Positions 11,257 to 21,943 of a DNA stretch of 64,000 bases are shown piece after piece. Below the pieces are notes generated by a model. The model had not been told where the DNA came from. It did no database searches and was given only the letters and a program-made list of their open reading frames with translations. The position numbers were made by a program, and so were the translations under genes. Within the stretch, counting starts at the first letter, position 1; every line of letters begins with the position of its first letter. This DNA is from Epichloe hybrida (taxonomy: Eukaryota > Ascomycota > Sordariomycetes > Hypocreales > Clavicipitaceae): NCBI GenBank assembly GCA_019022495.1, contig JAFEKR010000047.1, forward strand, positions 124,001 to 188,000, in the 5' to 3' direction.

Positions 11257-12393
11257 GACAAGGGTATGAGTGGAAAGAAGGGGGGTCTTCTCGGCGGCAA
11301 GGTGGTCGCTGGCGTTTTGTAAACATTTCTGCAACATGCGAGATCAACAGTGTTGAGAAAAGTAGGCCGGTACTCGCATTTCCCCAGCTCCATAGCGTCC
11401 AATCCGAGGGCTATTTCTAACTCGGAACACTTGAGAGAAAAATAAAAGAACTCACGTTTCACTAATTCCCGTCCTCCATGATGCCACTGTGATGTCTACG
11501 CCATGAACCTGATTGTCTGCACGTGCCATGCGAAGTACGCGACCGTACGGCCGATTCGTCAACGGCAGCAAAGCAAGGTAGGACATGAAGAGGCCCATTA
11601 ATGCCATTTTTTCTACAACCAGCCAGGTCATCCAGATGCCCGGAAAGTTTCGTCCCTTGGGAGCATGCATACGAACCTAGTAAGCGAAAAGGCCCTTTGG
11701 TTCTTGACCACCAACATTCAAGGGGGGACGGGACAAGCGGTCAACTTCCGCAGCAAAAGTTCAGTCGATTTGTCACAAAATTCCAGAACTGCCGCGTCGC
11801 GCGCTAATAGCTATTAGTCAAATTACGTACCGAAATGGCTCCGAGCGAAGTCTGTACTTACTGCCGCGGACTGTGTGTCTCATTGAAGCCAGGTGTAGTG
11901 CACGTACGGCGTGAAACAAAGGTCGAGTCCTGAACGGGTACACACCTTGCTGTTTATAAGACGGCTGTTTTAGTAATGTAGTAAAATTAAGGACTTGACT
12001 ATGTAATCTCTAGAGTTTTAGTTTTTTTGGCTAAACGCACGACAACGCGTCCGATCTGAACAAGAAAAAAAGACATGAAGGCGTAAACAAGAGGTTGACT
12101 CCTAAACGCGGCACACCTTGCTATTTATGACAAGTCTACTCCGTAGCAATGTCCGAAAAAAAGTCGTGTTGATCCTCATCCAAACACGCACGACTACGCA
12201 TCCAATCTGAGCAAAGAAAAGAAAAAAACGTCAGTTAGATACTCGAGTTTGTAGTTAACGGCTGCGTTATTCTCTCAAAAAGAGAATAGAACCCATTGGC
12301 CCGGGCTTACACAATGCGGCCCGCCGCGGACCAATCGCCATCTCCATCAAACCACCCAAAAAAAAAAGACAATTCATGCGCCTCACGGCCCAC
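11257..12393. other. Intergenic, with a diverged direct duplication
   Basis: No gene seen. Two diverged copies of a segment of about 150 bases lie in tandem, roughly 11918-12075 and 12087-12230. They share ACACCTTGCT(G/A)TTTAT and a CGCACGAC-A/T-ACGC-A/G-TCC core followed by ATCTGA. Differences are mostly transitions. The second copy carries TACTCCGTA at 12137-12145. Confidence 0.55.
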
Positions 12394-12465
12394 GACCTCA
12401 CCAGGACTCGAACCTGGAACCTTCTCCTCCGGAAAGAGATACGCTAACCATTGCGCCACAAGGTC
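12394..12465 (-). tRNA. tRNA-Arg (anticodon CCG)
   Basis: Read on the minus strand, 72 nt fold as a full cloverleaf. The acceptor GACCTTG pairs with TGAGGTC (two G-U). The D arm is GCGC/GCGT around AATGGTTA. The anticodon stem TCTCT/GGAGA carries the loop TTCCGGA, with CCG at positions 34-36. The T arm CCAGG/CCTGG encloses TTCGAGT. The seven-base anticodon loop leaves no room for an intron. It decodes CGG arginine codons. No CCA is encoded, as expected in a eukaryote. Confidence 0.93.
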
Positions 12466-13488
12466 TCACATTAATAGTCCCTCTAAAGTCGTATATATAG
12501 ACTATCCAAAGCCAGAATCCGAGCAAAACCATCCCACCACAACGGCATATTAATGCCCGTCTGCATCTCACACTCTACACAGCTGCCATACCCAGACTCA
12601 ACATCTTTTGCCACCGCAAGGCATCGCAGTTTCTCGCCAACATACTCTGGATTAGCCGGCAATCCACGCAACCTCAGTACAAGTCACGAACATCCCCTCT
12701 TGGTGCCAAGCAGGCAAGAACTGTGATGCGAGGATCAAGAGTGTCGGCAGATTGATTACATTTCACCGCCAAATCAGCGTCTCGGCCATGCGGCCGGCAC
12801 CTGCTGCAAAGCGGCCCCGTCTAGTTGTTGGCCGCCACCACGCGAAGAGTAGTTTAGTTGGTGATTAATGCTGTGAACCGACTGCGAGGTCCCCAAACTC
12901 CCTGCCACAACGCTCACTAGGCACATTGGGTGAATATCACGTAGTCCTCCGCCCTTTTTGATGCCGCCTTGGTCGGGGGACGATCCGGCCCAGCTTCATC
13001 TACAACAGACCCCCGACCCAGTCTGAGCGGCAGGCGCTGTCGTTCACTAACTCAGGAGTGGATGGATGCTTGGGGGCAACGTCATGTCAGAAGTAAACAC
13101 GTGAGCTCGAATAATGAAACGCTAGTTGTATACACGATACACGTCTATGGGATAAGCAAGGCCCATACAATCTGCTATATACATAAAAACTTTTTGACGT
13201 AAACATGTTCTACCATTTACCAGGCATGGTGCCAGACGCAATCATCCGTCTAGCGTACTTTTGTCTTTCTATAATCAGACTTGTTCCAAGATCAAGCCCA
13301 AACTAATATACCAGCAACGATTGTGCATGGTACAGGAGCCTTGCCGGGTAGACAAGAATAAATGTCACGAAACCCAGTCGGCAGGCAAGGCCAGGGATAG
13401 CGCGTGCCCTTTCCGCGCCAGGCCGTCCTTGCTCGTTTTTTTTTGTTTTTGGCTGCTACTACTAGTTAGGCACCCGGGGGGGGGAATC
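12466..13488. other. Intergenic, no gene seen
   Basis: About 1 kb between the tRNA and the 3' end of the CRF1-like gene. Frames are short and uninformative, and there is a GGGGGGGG run near 13478-13485. It should include the 3' UTR of the next gene. Confidence 0.5.
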
Positions 13489-15284
13489 TCATATCCTGAG
13501 AAAATTCACATCCGAAATGCTCCTGTGCCTCTTGTGGCCGTTGCCGATTTCGGTCGAGGCTTTTCGCTTGGCTGATACAGAGTCCAACGGACTCCGGGCC
13601 ATGTCGCTCATCTGCTTCTTGTGCCGTCGAATCGGAGTCAGTGGGACACCTGCCGTGTCGAAGCGGTCGGACTTGAGACCGCGGATGGCGCTGTAGTTGT
13701 AGGGTCCGCTGAAAGCAAGCGAGTCCTGCGTGGCCTTGTTGCTCAAGATCAATTGTTGGTTGATCTGATTACGTCTAAAGGCGCCGACAGTATCCGGGTT
13801 CAGGTGCGATAGAACGTCAATTTCGCTCGAGGCGGTGGTTGGTCTCAGGGGAGTTGATGAGGGCACCCATTTATTGCCGTCATCACCTTCCTCGCCAGAA
13901 GAGTTGCCGTCATCCCAAGTGATAAAGTCGCTAATGTCGAGCTTCTTCTCGGCGTCATCCTCCTCGCCCTGGATGCTGCCGGTAGAGCTTTCATCCGCTG
14001 TGCCGGGTTCCGAGGGAAACGGGAAGAAGGCCTCGGCAGGTCCCATGGCTTGGGCATTGACAAAATCACCAAACGTGTTGGAGGAGAACATGGCACTGAG
14101 CATCATGTTGGCCGAGTTGCTGAGGATGGGCGAGGATTGTTCCTCCACGGGCCATGGGAAGTTGAATTGCTCGGGGGAGAGGTCGAGTTGGCGGCGACGG
14201 TGAGGGGTGAAGATCATCATTTTCCGCGTCAGGGGGTTCAGCACAGCAATGGGCTTCTTGTCGGACCGATCAAGGTTGAAACGTCCGACACGAGGCTGCC
14301 CACGCTCCTTCGTCTTGACCGGGGATGGTGCATCCGAGTCGGATGTCTCACTCATGGGAACAGATGGGCGACGAGACTTTCTTCGAATGGGAGGTTCGGG
14401 AATGTCTTCTTCGGTAGTATCCCCATCAGCTGAAGATGGAGCCTTGTTAGCAAGGACGGAACACGAGCGTCCTGTGACGGACAGGACTCACTTTCATATC
14501 CATCCAGTTCGAGCGGCTCTTCGAATGCAGGAGTCAAGGCTGATTGATCCATCTGCGACACCACCTTGGGAGTAGCAGTCGGGGTGTCATCATCAGAAAG
14601 TTCTTGGCGAATGACCTCCTCGGCGTCGGCGTCGGAGTCGTCGTCCTGCTGCTCGTACTGGCCGCTGTAGTCCCAGAAGGAGCCAGAGCCCGAGGATTCG
14701 TCTGGGTCATGTTCGATCTCGCGACGAAATGCAGGATCGAGTGAGGTTTGTGACACAAAGATGTCGGGAAACAAGTCGCCATGATCGTCTTCGTCTTCTG
14801 TGTCTGTCGAGTCGGAGTCGCTCGAAGGAACGTCGAATCGTACGTGGCGCTCCACGGTCGTATCAGAGGCGAGTGCAGAATCATGGAAAAAATCCGAAGC
14901 TTGGCTTTCATCTACCTCGGAGACTATTCCAGCCCAGCTGGTACTCTCTTCGGCGTCTGACTCTACAACGGGAGGAAGGCTCAGATTGAACCGGCCGTCA
15001 TCACCGTCATCGTCATTGTCGTCATCATCGTCGTCGTCATTGTCACCATCATGCGGCGGCGGTCGAGGAGGCTCCGAGGGTTTGGCCTCTGTCAAAATGT
15101 TTCGCTCCTCGACCGCATTTACATCTTCTTCGTCGTCGTCAGAGGAGTCGCTAATGTCCTCAACGGCAGAGTAGCCGTCGTCATCGTCGGAAAAATCAAA
15201 TGAGGACGATGTATCTGAGCCTCTTCGCTTAGACGCCTTTTTGGCGGTCGTGGCGGGGTATTTTTGCCGTATATTGCGCGACAT
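13489..15284 (-). CDS. Acidic nuclear protein, CRF1/IFH1-like
   Basis: Two exons, 14492-15284 and 13489-14429, joined by a 62-nt GTGAGT...CAG intron, give 577 residues. Seen: a Lys/Arg-rich start (residues 10-22), a long Asp/Ser-rich disordered half with an almost pure Asp run near residues 80-95, then DLFPDIFVSQTSLDPAFRRE and SGSGSFWDYSG. After the splice come TTEEDIPEP, a conserved block GRFNLDRSDKKPIAVLNP and MMIFTPHRR (about residues 312-342), and ISDFITWDDG. It ends with a nuclear-localisation-like KRKASTEIGNGHKRHR. From memory this matches fungal proteins annotated with the CRF1 domain; yeast Ifh1 and Crf1 are coactivator and corepressor of Fhl1 at ribosomal-protein genes. The gene is solid, the family assignment moderate. 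Intact frame. Confidence 0.75.
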
Positions 15285-15740
15285 TTTCTCTTTGGACTGC
15301 CAACTAAACTAACCGATTCAGAACTAGGGTGGGTAGGTAGGTGGCACAGAGCTGTACTTGTTGGAATGGCGAAAAAATTGCAAAGCGTTTTGGGGCTGTT
15401 GATGTCGATCGTCTTTCTTTTAACAGTGGCTGAACGGGAATTGGTGGCGATTGGAAATAATCGGGTACTGGGCGAGAAAAAAGTACAGAAGATCAAAGGG
15501 AACAAGTCGGATGAGAGATGAGCAGGATAAAATGTAACACAAATGTATGATAACAGATGAACCAGCCCCAGCGTGGAACGGGCTAATGTCAGAATGTTTG
15601 ATTTCGGATGCAGACTCTCGGGAGAACCGTTTCTTTCAATTCGAATGATTCGATATCTTCACGGCTCAGGAGCGTGAAAATCTGCTGTGGAAACTGATCG
15701 TCGATGGGTTTATGTGATTGAAAACTCGGTGAACTGCGGG

Positions 15741-15769
15741 ACTGCGGACCACGGGCGGTGGTCCGCAGT
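15741..15769. repeat. Perfect 12-bp inverted repeat
   Basis: ACTGCGGACCAC and its exact reverse complement flank a 5-base spacer GGGCG. It is GC-rich and lies about 460 bases upstream of the CRF1-like ATG. It could be a transcription-factor site, terminator-like hairpin or insertion scar. Confidence 0.8.
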
Positions 15770-16330
15770 GGGCGTTTACAGCTCAGCGACGGCCGAAGGC
15801 ATCTTGACACGACGATAGTTCCAGAATAGTATGATATGTTTGCTGTTGTTGTAGGGCGACTTCGTTGTCTTGATGGGAGTAGTGAGCTGGTGATGAGACC
15901 GAGGAGGGGAGAAGGGAAACAGTGCAGGGCCGGCAGTGGGAGACGTATGTAGTTCGATTTCCCAAACTTTTTTTTTCTCTGCCCATGGTGGGGTCTTGCG
16001 CCTGATTCGCCCGGTGGGCAAAGGTTGGATGGGCCAGAGATGAGATGGGGCAGCGGGCAGGGGCACTAGGCCGGATCAGGAGAAGTACTGGGCCTCTTGG
16101 TGCAGCAAGATGACAGCGACACCGCTCTTTGTCTCTGTGCTGCGAGGGGTCAAGCTCTCATCAGCATCTCGTCGAAGCGCGGCGGACAGCATCCTCGGAA
16201 AAGTGACAACATCTGATGAGGCACTCGCTAGGTCCTAGGTCAGGGCGGCTGGCCACTACTCACGCCGTACGGAGCACGTATTCCAAGCCGCAATGCGTCT
16301 GGCCAAAGCCATCTGGTAGATACTTAATCG

Positions 16331-16350
16331 GTACGGACTACGGTCCGTAC
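16331..16350. repeat. Perfect 8-bp inverted repeat
   Basis: GTACGGAC and GTCCGTAC flank TACG. The arm contains TACGGA, the core of the 9-mer dispersed elsewhere in this window, so it may be a related binding site or element end. Confidence 0.7.
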
Positions 16351-17346
16351 ATAATGGCGGTAAGAAGCGAAAGCGGGGGTCGAAGCTCGCGCCAGACTTG
16401 CAGTAGCTGCTGGAGTCGTCACAGTCTCACAGACCTGCAGGTCCCAACGACGTTTCAGGGGGCTGTTGATGGCAGCCGTTGGGAATGGGAAGTGAGGAAG
16501 TGACTTTACTTTCAAGTGAGGGTCAAATCACAACTCGGGTCACTGTGAGACCTGTGAGACCATGCCCGTTGATCAGACGCCCAGTCATAAGTCGCCTTGG
16601 TGAGTCACCGAGACGCGGAGCTTGCGCCGCTGTCCCGTACGGAAGGCGCTGGTCGTTGTGGGCAACACGGATGGCAGGGGCAGGGGCAGTGGCAGTGGCA
16701 GTGGCAGTCATGATTCATACTGGAAAACTTTTTTAAACGAGTTCCGGCCCAGCTCCTCCACTTCCAAGCTTCTCCTCACTTTTCCAGGGTTCAATGTTTC
16801 CTTTGCCGGAACCCTTGTAGGGATCCGCGTCGCCGCATCGAAATGCCAAAATCGCCTCCTTTGTTTGCATGGTAATAGCATGTTGGCCCAGTGTTGGGGG
16901 CGCAGGCCAAAAACAAAGATTCGTGCGCACAAGTCAAGACAGTTTACGCTGTACGGAGTAGGGTACGCTTCCCGATGCGCGTCGTTAATTTTTCGAGCCC
17001 ATTCCCATTCCACAGTGCCACGCATCCCGGCAAAAGCTCGCGTCTGTGTGCGTGTGCCTTGTGACTGTGGAATCTGGATTGTGCGGTGCGGCCAGGTGAC
17101 CCACAACTTCTCGTTGCCCGGCCAGCCAACTGCCCACCAGGCTGAAGAGTAAACAGCGGGTCACACCGCAGGCGGGCGGTCTCGTGAAGCCGCGTATTTC
17201 TTGCTTTATTATTGCTTCTTCAAGTCGATTCAATCGAATAGCGGGATTACCAGCCCACTTCGAGTATTGTTTGTCATTCATTTTATTTACATGCGCCGCA
17301 ACTCGGAGCGAGAGGAAAGAAGCATCAATAAAAGAATAAAAGAATC

Positions 17347-20093
17347 ATGGAAGCACCGCCGACCAAGCCGTCATCGCACAACCTCTTCGAGGTGTACCTG
17401 CGTCTTCGTCCCCCACCAGCAAACGCGGCCCAGACGGATCGCATCTTGAACGTTGAGCAGCCCGAAGGCAGCGGCGACAAGTCACACCCGTCGCACATTA
17501 CCTTGAATCCACCGACGGACAGGCGAAGAGCCATTGAGAAGTTTGCCTTCACGAGGGTCTTTGAGGACAAGGCTACCCAGCTCGATGTCTTCCATTCTAC
17601 CGAGATCCCGTCACTCGCCGAGGGAGTTCTCGCTCCTCAGGGCGGCGAGGGAACTGATGCTGTTGTGGCGACGCTGGGAGTAACTGGCTCGGGAAAGGTG
17701 AGACGATTTCGTTGTCGAGCATCATGGACGCAGGAAATGAGCAGATAAACTGACGCGTCATCGTTTCGCAGACACACACGATACTGGGATCGAAATCCCA
17801 GCGAGGTCTCACGCAGTTGGCACTCGATGTCGTCTTTCGATCCATCGGCTCCAACATGCTCGACTATACAACTCTACCCTCCGTCATCGAATCGCTACAG
17901 GCGTGCGACCCGTCGGAATCTATTCTGTCAACGGCGCCGAACTTCCTCGACTCTACCTTTGCCGACCCATCTGGTCATTCGCGGGCACCTTCACGTGCCG
18001 CCACTCCCATGATTGTACGACCATGTCCGACCTCCTCTTCCATCATCCAACCACCCGCTTGCCTAGCAGGTTCTCAGGGTCGCGCGCCATCGCAGATGCC
18101 TTGCACATATCCCGACCCGGCAGCTTGGAGCCCAAAAAGTGTTGGGCTCGTTGGCGAGGCGGAACAGGGCCACCAGTCGAAAGAGCGCTAGAACCGCTCT
18201 GGTCGAGAAAATGGCCTGCTCATGTCTCGAGCTGATGGCGCGGCCGCCCCGTACGACGACCTGCTGTTTGCTCCCAAGCGGGACAAAGCACGGCACTACA
18301 TGTCCCCGACAACTGCCACTCGTGTAAGGAACGTTGCTAAACAAGAATCAAAGGGCGAGCATGGCATCATGTCACCGACGGCGAGACGGAATCTAGCACG
18401 GCCATCGGCGCTTCCCCAACTGCCCGACATCAGCGGCACAAACATTTCTTGCGACCAGTCGGCCGAGTACGCCGTTGTCATCTCCATGTACGAAGTCCAC
18501 AACGACCGCATCTATGATCTTCTCACGCCCGCTGCAAAGTCCGCCGCCACCAAGGAGTTCCGTCGACGACCTCTCCTGTTCAAATCGACTGAGCTCTCTC
18601 CCGACCGCAAGGTGGTGGCAGGACTGCGCAAAGTGGTCTGCACCTCGCTGAGGGAAGCCGTCATGGTCATGGAGGCTGGTCTGCTTGAGCGCCGAGTTGC
18701 TGGTACCGGCAGCAACAGCGTTTCTAGCAGAAGTCATGGTTTCTTTTGCTTTGAAGTGAAGAAGCGGACTCGCAGCAGGCGACGAGGTCCGTGGGGTGGC
18801 AGCAAACTCACAATCGTCGACCTCGCGGGCAGCGAGCGCGCTCGAGATGCCAAGACGCAGGGCGCAACCCTCGTCGAGGCCGGCAAGATCAACGAGAGTT
18901 TGATGTATTTGGGGCAGTGTCTTCAGACGCAAAGCGAAGCAACCAGCTCCAGCAAGGTATGTGTATGGTTCCCTGCGACCCCCTCGCTCGGCGTAGCATT
19001 GCTGACCAACGGGGGGAAAAAACGGAAAAAAAAAAAAAAAAACCAGCCGAATGTCGTTCCTTATCGTCAGTGCAAGCTGACTGAGCTATTATTCTCCAAC
19101 TCGTTCCCCTCCTCATCCTCAGCTGGTCACCCTCATGCGACACGCCGTAATCCTCAGCGAGGCGTGATGATTGTGACGGCCGATCCCAGGGGAGATTTCA
19201 ACGCTACATCCCAGATTCTGCGATACAGTGCCCTTGCACGCGAGGTGACTGTCCCCCGGATACCATCAATCACTGCGACAATCCTCGCACAACCGCCGCC
19301 GACTGGCAGCCCACGTCCAATCAGCCCCGTGCAGCAGCATCCGCGACCCTTTGTGCCGCCTGGAGCCCCCAACTCATACCCAAACCACACACCCCCAATG
19401 AATGTTGACGAGCGAGCGACCATGGAGATGGCGGCTCTTGAGATCGCCAGGATGAGCGATGAGATAGATCAGCTTCGCCTCGAGGCGGACGAGCAACTCG
19501 AAGCTCGCATGACGGCCGAGGCTCATCTTTTGAGCATGGAGGATCGCATGCTGGATCTGGAAGCCGTGATTCGCGACGACTGCGCGGCCGAGTTTGAGCA
19601 GTGGCTCACGCTTGAGTTGGCTCGGTTCAAGGCCTCTCTGGCCCTGGAACATGAGCGAAGCGAGGAGCACTGGGACCGCAAGGTTGACATTCTGGCGCGT
19701 GGTCTAGACGCCAGCAACGCGGGCGACAGCGAAGGCGACAAGGAGAATGTCCTGATCGAACATGTCACACAGGAAGTGGAGCGTCTACGACGGGAAAATG
19801 GTGTTCTCAAACGCGAGCTGGCCGGCCGCAGTCCGATCAAGCGCAAGCCCCTGGAAGAGAGAGAGGACTTTTCCCCCGGCGGCGGCGGCGCTGGCAGGGC
19901 TGCGACGGCGCCAAAGCCGGAGGGCGTGGCCCATCTCGGACGGAAATTGGAGCGCATGCGAGTGAGCACCGATGGCGCAAGACCGACGAGCGTGGGTGGC
20001 AGCGGCAGCGGCAGCGGCAGCGGAAGTCCCAAGAAGATGCGGAAGCTAGTGGGCAGCAAGCGATGGGAGGAGGCAAAAGAGGAGCTGCTGTGA
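17347..20093 (+). CDS. Kinesin motor protein, kinesin-6 (KIF20/KIF23)-like, internally interrupted
   Basis: Exons are 17347-17697, 17772-18956 and 19047-20093. Seen: LFEVYLRLRPP (first motor strand), P-loop GVTGSGKTHT split by the first intron, switch I NSVSSRSH, switch II DLAGSER, VPYRQCKLTELL, then coiled-coil-prone sequence (MEMAALEIARMSDEIDQLRL onward) and a basic Ser/Gly tail. A long disordered insert between the P-loop region and YAVVISMYEVHNDRIYDLL is typical of kinesin-6 motors, which bundle microtubules at the spindle midzone. An in-frame TAG at 18189-18191 interrupts the insert. Around it the protein-like reading passes from frame 0 to 2 (HISRPGSLEPKK) to 1 (SARTALVEKMA) to 0 (LLMSRADG), as if one base were missing at each step. 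No consensus intron resolves this. Motor motifs on both sides are intact, so I keep it as a gene. Confidence 0.85.
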
Positions 20094-20410
20094 CAAGGAC
20101 ATGAGGCATGCATCCATTGCATTGTTTTGCCCGGCCTTGGATATTGCCTGCTCTGTGATGATTTTAGCAAGCATATTGTCAGTATCTGACGCAACAGAGG
20201 TCTCGGTTTTTCTTTTCTTTTCTTTAAGTTTGATTAATAGTTGCATTTATGTATCCAGTATTCCATTGTATATACATGACGTGGCGTTGATGAAGAATCA
20301 ACGGAGAAACCCGATATTAAGATTATTATATCGAACGCGAAGCGCGTTCGCTCGTTGCCAACACCAACACCGTCTGTGAGTTCAAGTTCATGTGCTTGTA
20401 AATTGTGTTG

Positions 20411-20516
20411 GTGCACCGCTTTCCCATGAGTTTAAATGCTCATGCGCTCGCACATACGGGCTGCTGCACCGCTTCCCACGAGTTCAAATGCTCATACGCT
20501 CGCACATACGGGTTGA
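20411..20516. repeat. Two-copy 50-60 bp tandem repeat
   Basis: GCACCGCTTTCCCATGAGTT and GCACCGCTTCCCACGAGTTC begin two near-identical units, each ending in CTCGCACATACGGG; a partial third follows. The array overlaps the last codons of the Cys-rich gene on the minus strand (stop at 20492) and continues into its 3' flank. Confidence 0.75.
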
Positions 20517-21943
20517 CACACGGGTTGCTGCACCGGGACACACGCCACAGGAGGCACGCAAAAGGCAGGAGGCGGAGGCGGAGGGCGCCTCGCCGCCTTC
20601 CTCCGGGCCCACAAGTCGATGCAGGCGAAGACGAAGATGGCGAGCTCGACGAGGGCGGCGATGAGGATGAGCACCGTTGTGCCGAGGAACAGGGGAGACT
20701 GGGTGGCGGCGGAATGGCGGCAGCCCCCCCGGTGACCGTGGCGGAGGCGGCGGCCGGCGCGGAGGCCGTCGCGGAGGCTGGCGGTGTCGGAGTCGGAGCC
20801 GGAGCCGGAGCCGGCGTCGTAGCGGTGGTAGGGGTAGGGGTAGACGCGCCGGGGAGGGGAGCCCGTTCCCCGGGCAGGCGAGGAGGAGGCACCGGGCGTG
20901 TAATGTGGCGATGGTTGCCGACGCTGCTGCGTGGGAGGGGGAGGGGGAGGAGGAGGAGGAGGAGGAGGAGGAGGAGGAGGAGGAGGAGGCTGTTGCTGGA
21001 AGGTTTGCGTCGGGACCGCGTCCTCTTGCTTCTTCTTGTTGTTGTGGCGGAGGAGCAAGGTGATGCCGAGACCGGCCAGGGCCAGACCGGCGAGACCACC
21101 GACTACGCTGCCGACTATGACTCCGACGGGTGTCTTCTTCTCGTCCTGGGTGCTCCCGTTGCCGCCTCTGTTGATGTCGCCGTCGACATCGCCGTTGCCG
21201 TTGCCGTCGTCTCCGCCGCGGCCAGCATCATCACCAGTCCCTTTGGCCGGGCTCGAGTCCGTCCGCGAGGGCGACCTCGTAGCACTAGCACTAGCAGTCA
21301 CACCCGGGGAAGTCGATGATGCCGCCGGGCTCGAGTCCGTCCGCGTGGCCGACCTCGTAGCACTGGCAGTAGCAGTCACACCCGGGGAAGTCGATGATGC
21401 CGCCGGGCTCGAGTCCATCTGCGTGGCCGACCTCGCAGCACTGGCAGCCGCATCCGAGGAAGTCGATGACGCCGGGCCCGGGGTCGTGATCGCGCGGCTC
21501 GGCGTCGATGGCCCGACGCACATCCCATCCTTCCCACACGCCATCGGAGAATCGCACCACCTGTCGCTGCTGCAGCAAGCGCTCGTGTCGGGGATGCAGA
21601 CGGTGCCGCACTGGCGCTTCCCGGCAGGGCAGCCGCCCGAGGGCGAGCCTTCGCAGACCTTGCCGTGAGGACAGCAGCCTTGCGCGAGGCAGTAGTCGCC
21701 GGGGTTGCAGTACGTTCCCTGAACCCCGTCGCAGCAGGTGCCGCCCTCGGGCATGCAGAAGCTTGTTCCGCAGGTGGCTTGGCCGGCGAGGCACTGCTCT
21801 GCGCGGGCAGACAGGCCCTCGAAGATGCTGTCGTCTATGCTGAGTCCGGGCAGGGAGTTGGCGGGCGCGGCCTCGAAGAAGGAGGCGCCTTGGAAGGCGG
21901 ATGCCAGCCCGGCCAGAGCGACGATGACACGGGCGGGAATCAT
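20492..21943 (-). CDS. Cys-rich extracellular domain membrane protein with poly-Pro tail
   Basis: A single open frame of 483 residues from an ATG at 21943. Order: signal peptide (about 1-18); 18-cysteine domain (51-142) with CGTSFCMPEGGTCC, YCNPGDYC and CCPHGKVC; Ser/Thr/Ala-rich stalk with three copies of a repeat around TDSSPAASSTSPGVTA (about 174-232); transmembrane helix 271-298 followed by HNNKKK; 19 consecutive prolines (319-337); a Tyr/Arg-rich stretch; a second strongly hydrophobic segment 417-445; and a Cys/Pro-rich end. The first half matches a common fungal plan of wall-facing sensor-like single-pass proteins with unknown ligand. The second hydrophobic segment is unexpected, and a frame error downstream of the poly-Pro region cannot be excluded. 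No specific family is assigned. Confidence 0.75.
   Translation of the reverse strand: MIPARVIVALAGLASAFQGASFFEAAPANSLPGLSIDDSIFEGLSARAEQCLAGQATCGTSFCMPEGGTCCDGVQGTYCNPGDYCLAQGCCPHGKVCEGSPSGGCPAGKRQCGTVCIPDTSACCSSDRWCDSPMACGKDGMCVGPSTPSRAITTPGPASSTSSDAAASAARSATQMDSSPAASSTSPGVTATASATRSATRTDSSPAASSTSPGVTASASATRSPSRTDSSPAKGTGDDAGRGGDDGNGNGDVDGDINRGGNGSTQDEKKTPVGVIVGSVVGGLAGLALAGLGITLLLRHNNKKKQEDAVPTQTFQQQPPPPPPPPPPPPPPPPPPPTQQRRQPSPHYTPGASSSPARGTGSPPRRVYPYPYHRYDAGSGSGSDSDTASLRDGLRAGRRLRHGHRGGCRHSAATQSPLFLGTTVLILIAALVELAIFVFACIDLWARRKAARRPPPPPPAFCVPPVACVPVQQPVCQPVCASV
21289..21435 (-). repeat. Coding tandem repeat of about 72 nt
   Basis: Three degenerate copies share GTCACACCCGGGGAAGTCGA and GGGCTCGAGTCCGTCCGCG. 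They encode the Ser/Thr-rich stalk of the Cys-rich membrane protein; unequal crossing-over would vary stalk length between strains. Confidence 0.8.

Larger units (their letters stand above)
15285..17346. other. Divergent intergenic region between CRF1-like gene and kinesin
   Basis: Two kilobases holding both promoters. No gene is supported; a minus-strand frame at 15776-16066 ends in MPSAVAEL but shows no domain. Two perfect hairpins (15741-15769, 16331-16350), a GGCAGTGGCAGT microsatellite at about 16678-16709 and TACGGAGTA at 16952-16960 are the recognisable elements. Confidence 0.5.

Noticed and set aside
10141..11337. 398-codon open frame on the minus strand opposite the repeat protein
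   Set aside because: It exists because the 48-nt repeat has no stop in that frame. It mirrors the repeat, starts without context, and the plus strand has promoter, leader and signal peptide.
20405..21319. 304-codon plus-strand Arg/Gly/Glu-rich frame
   Set aside because: Antisense of the poly-Pro and Ser/Thr-rich parts of the Cys-rich gene; pure low complexity.
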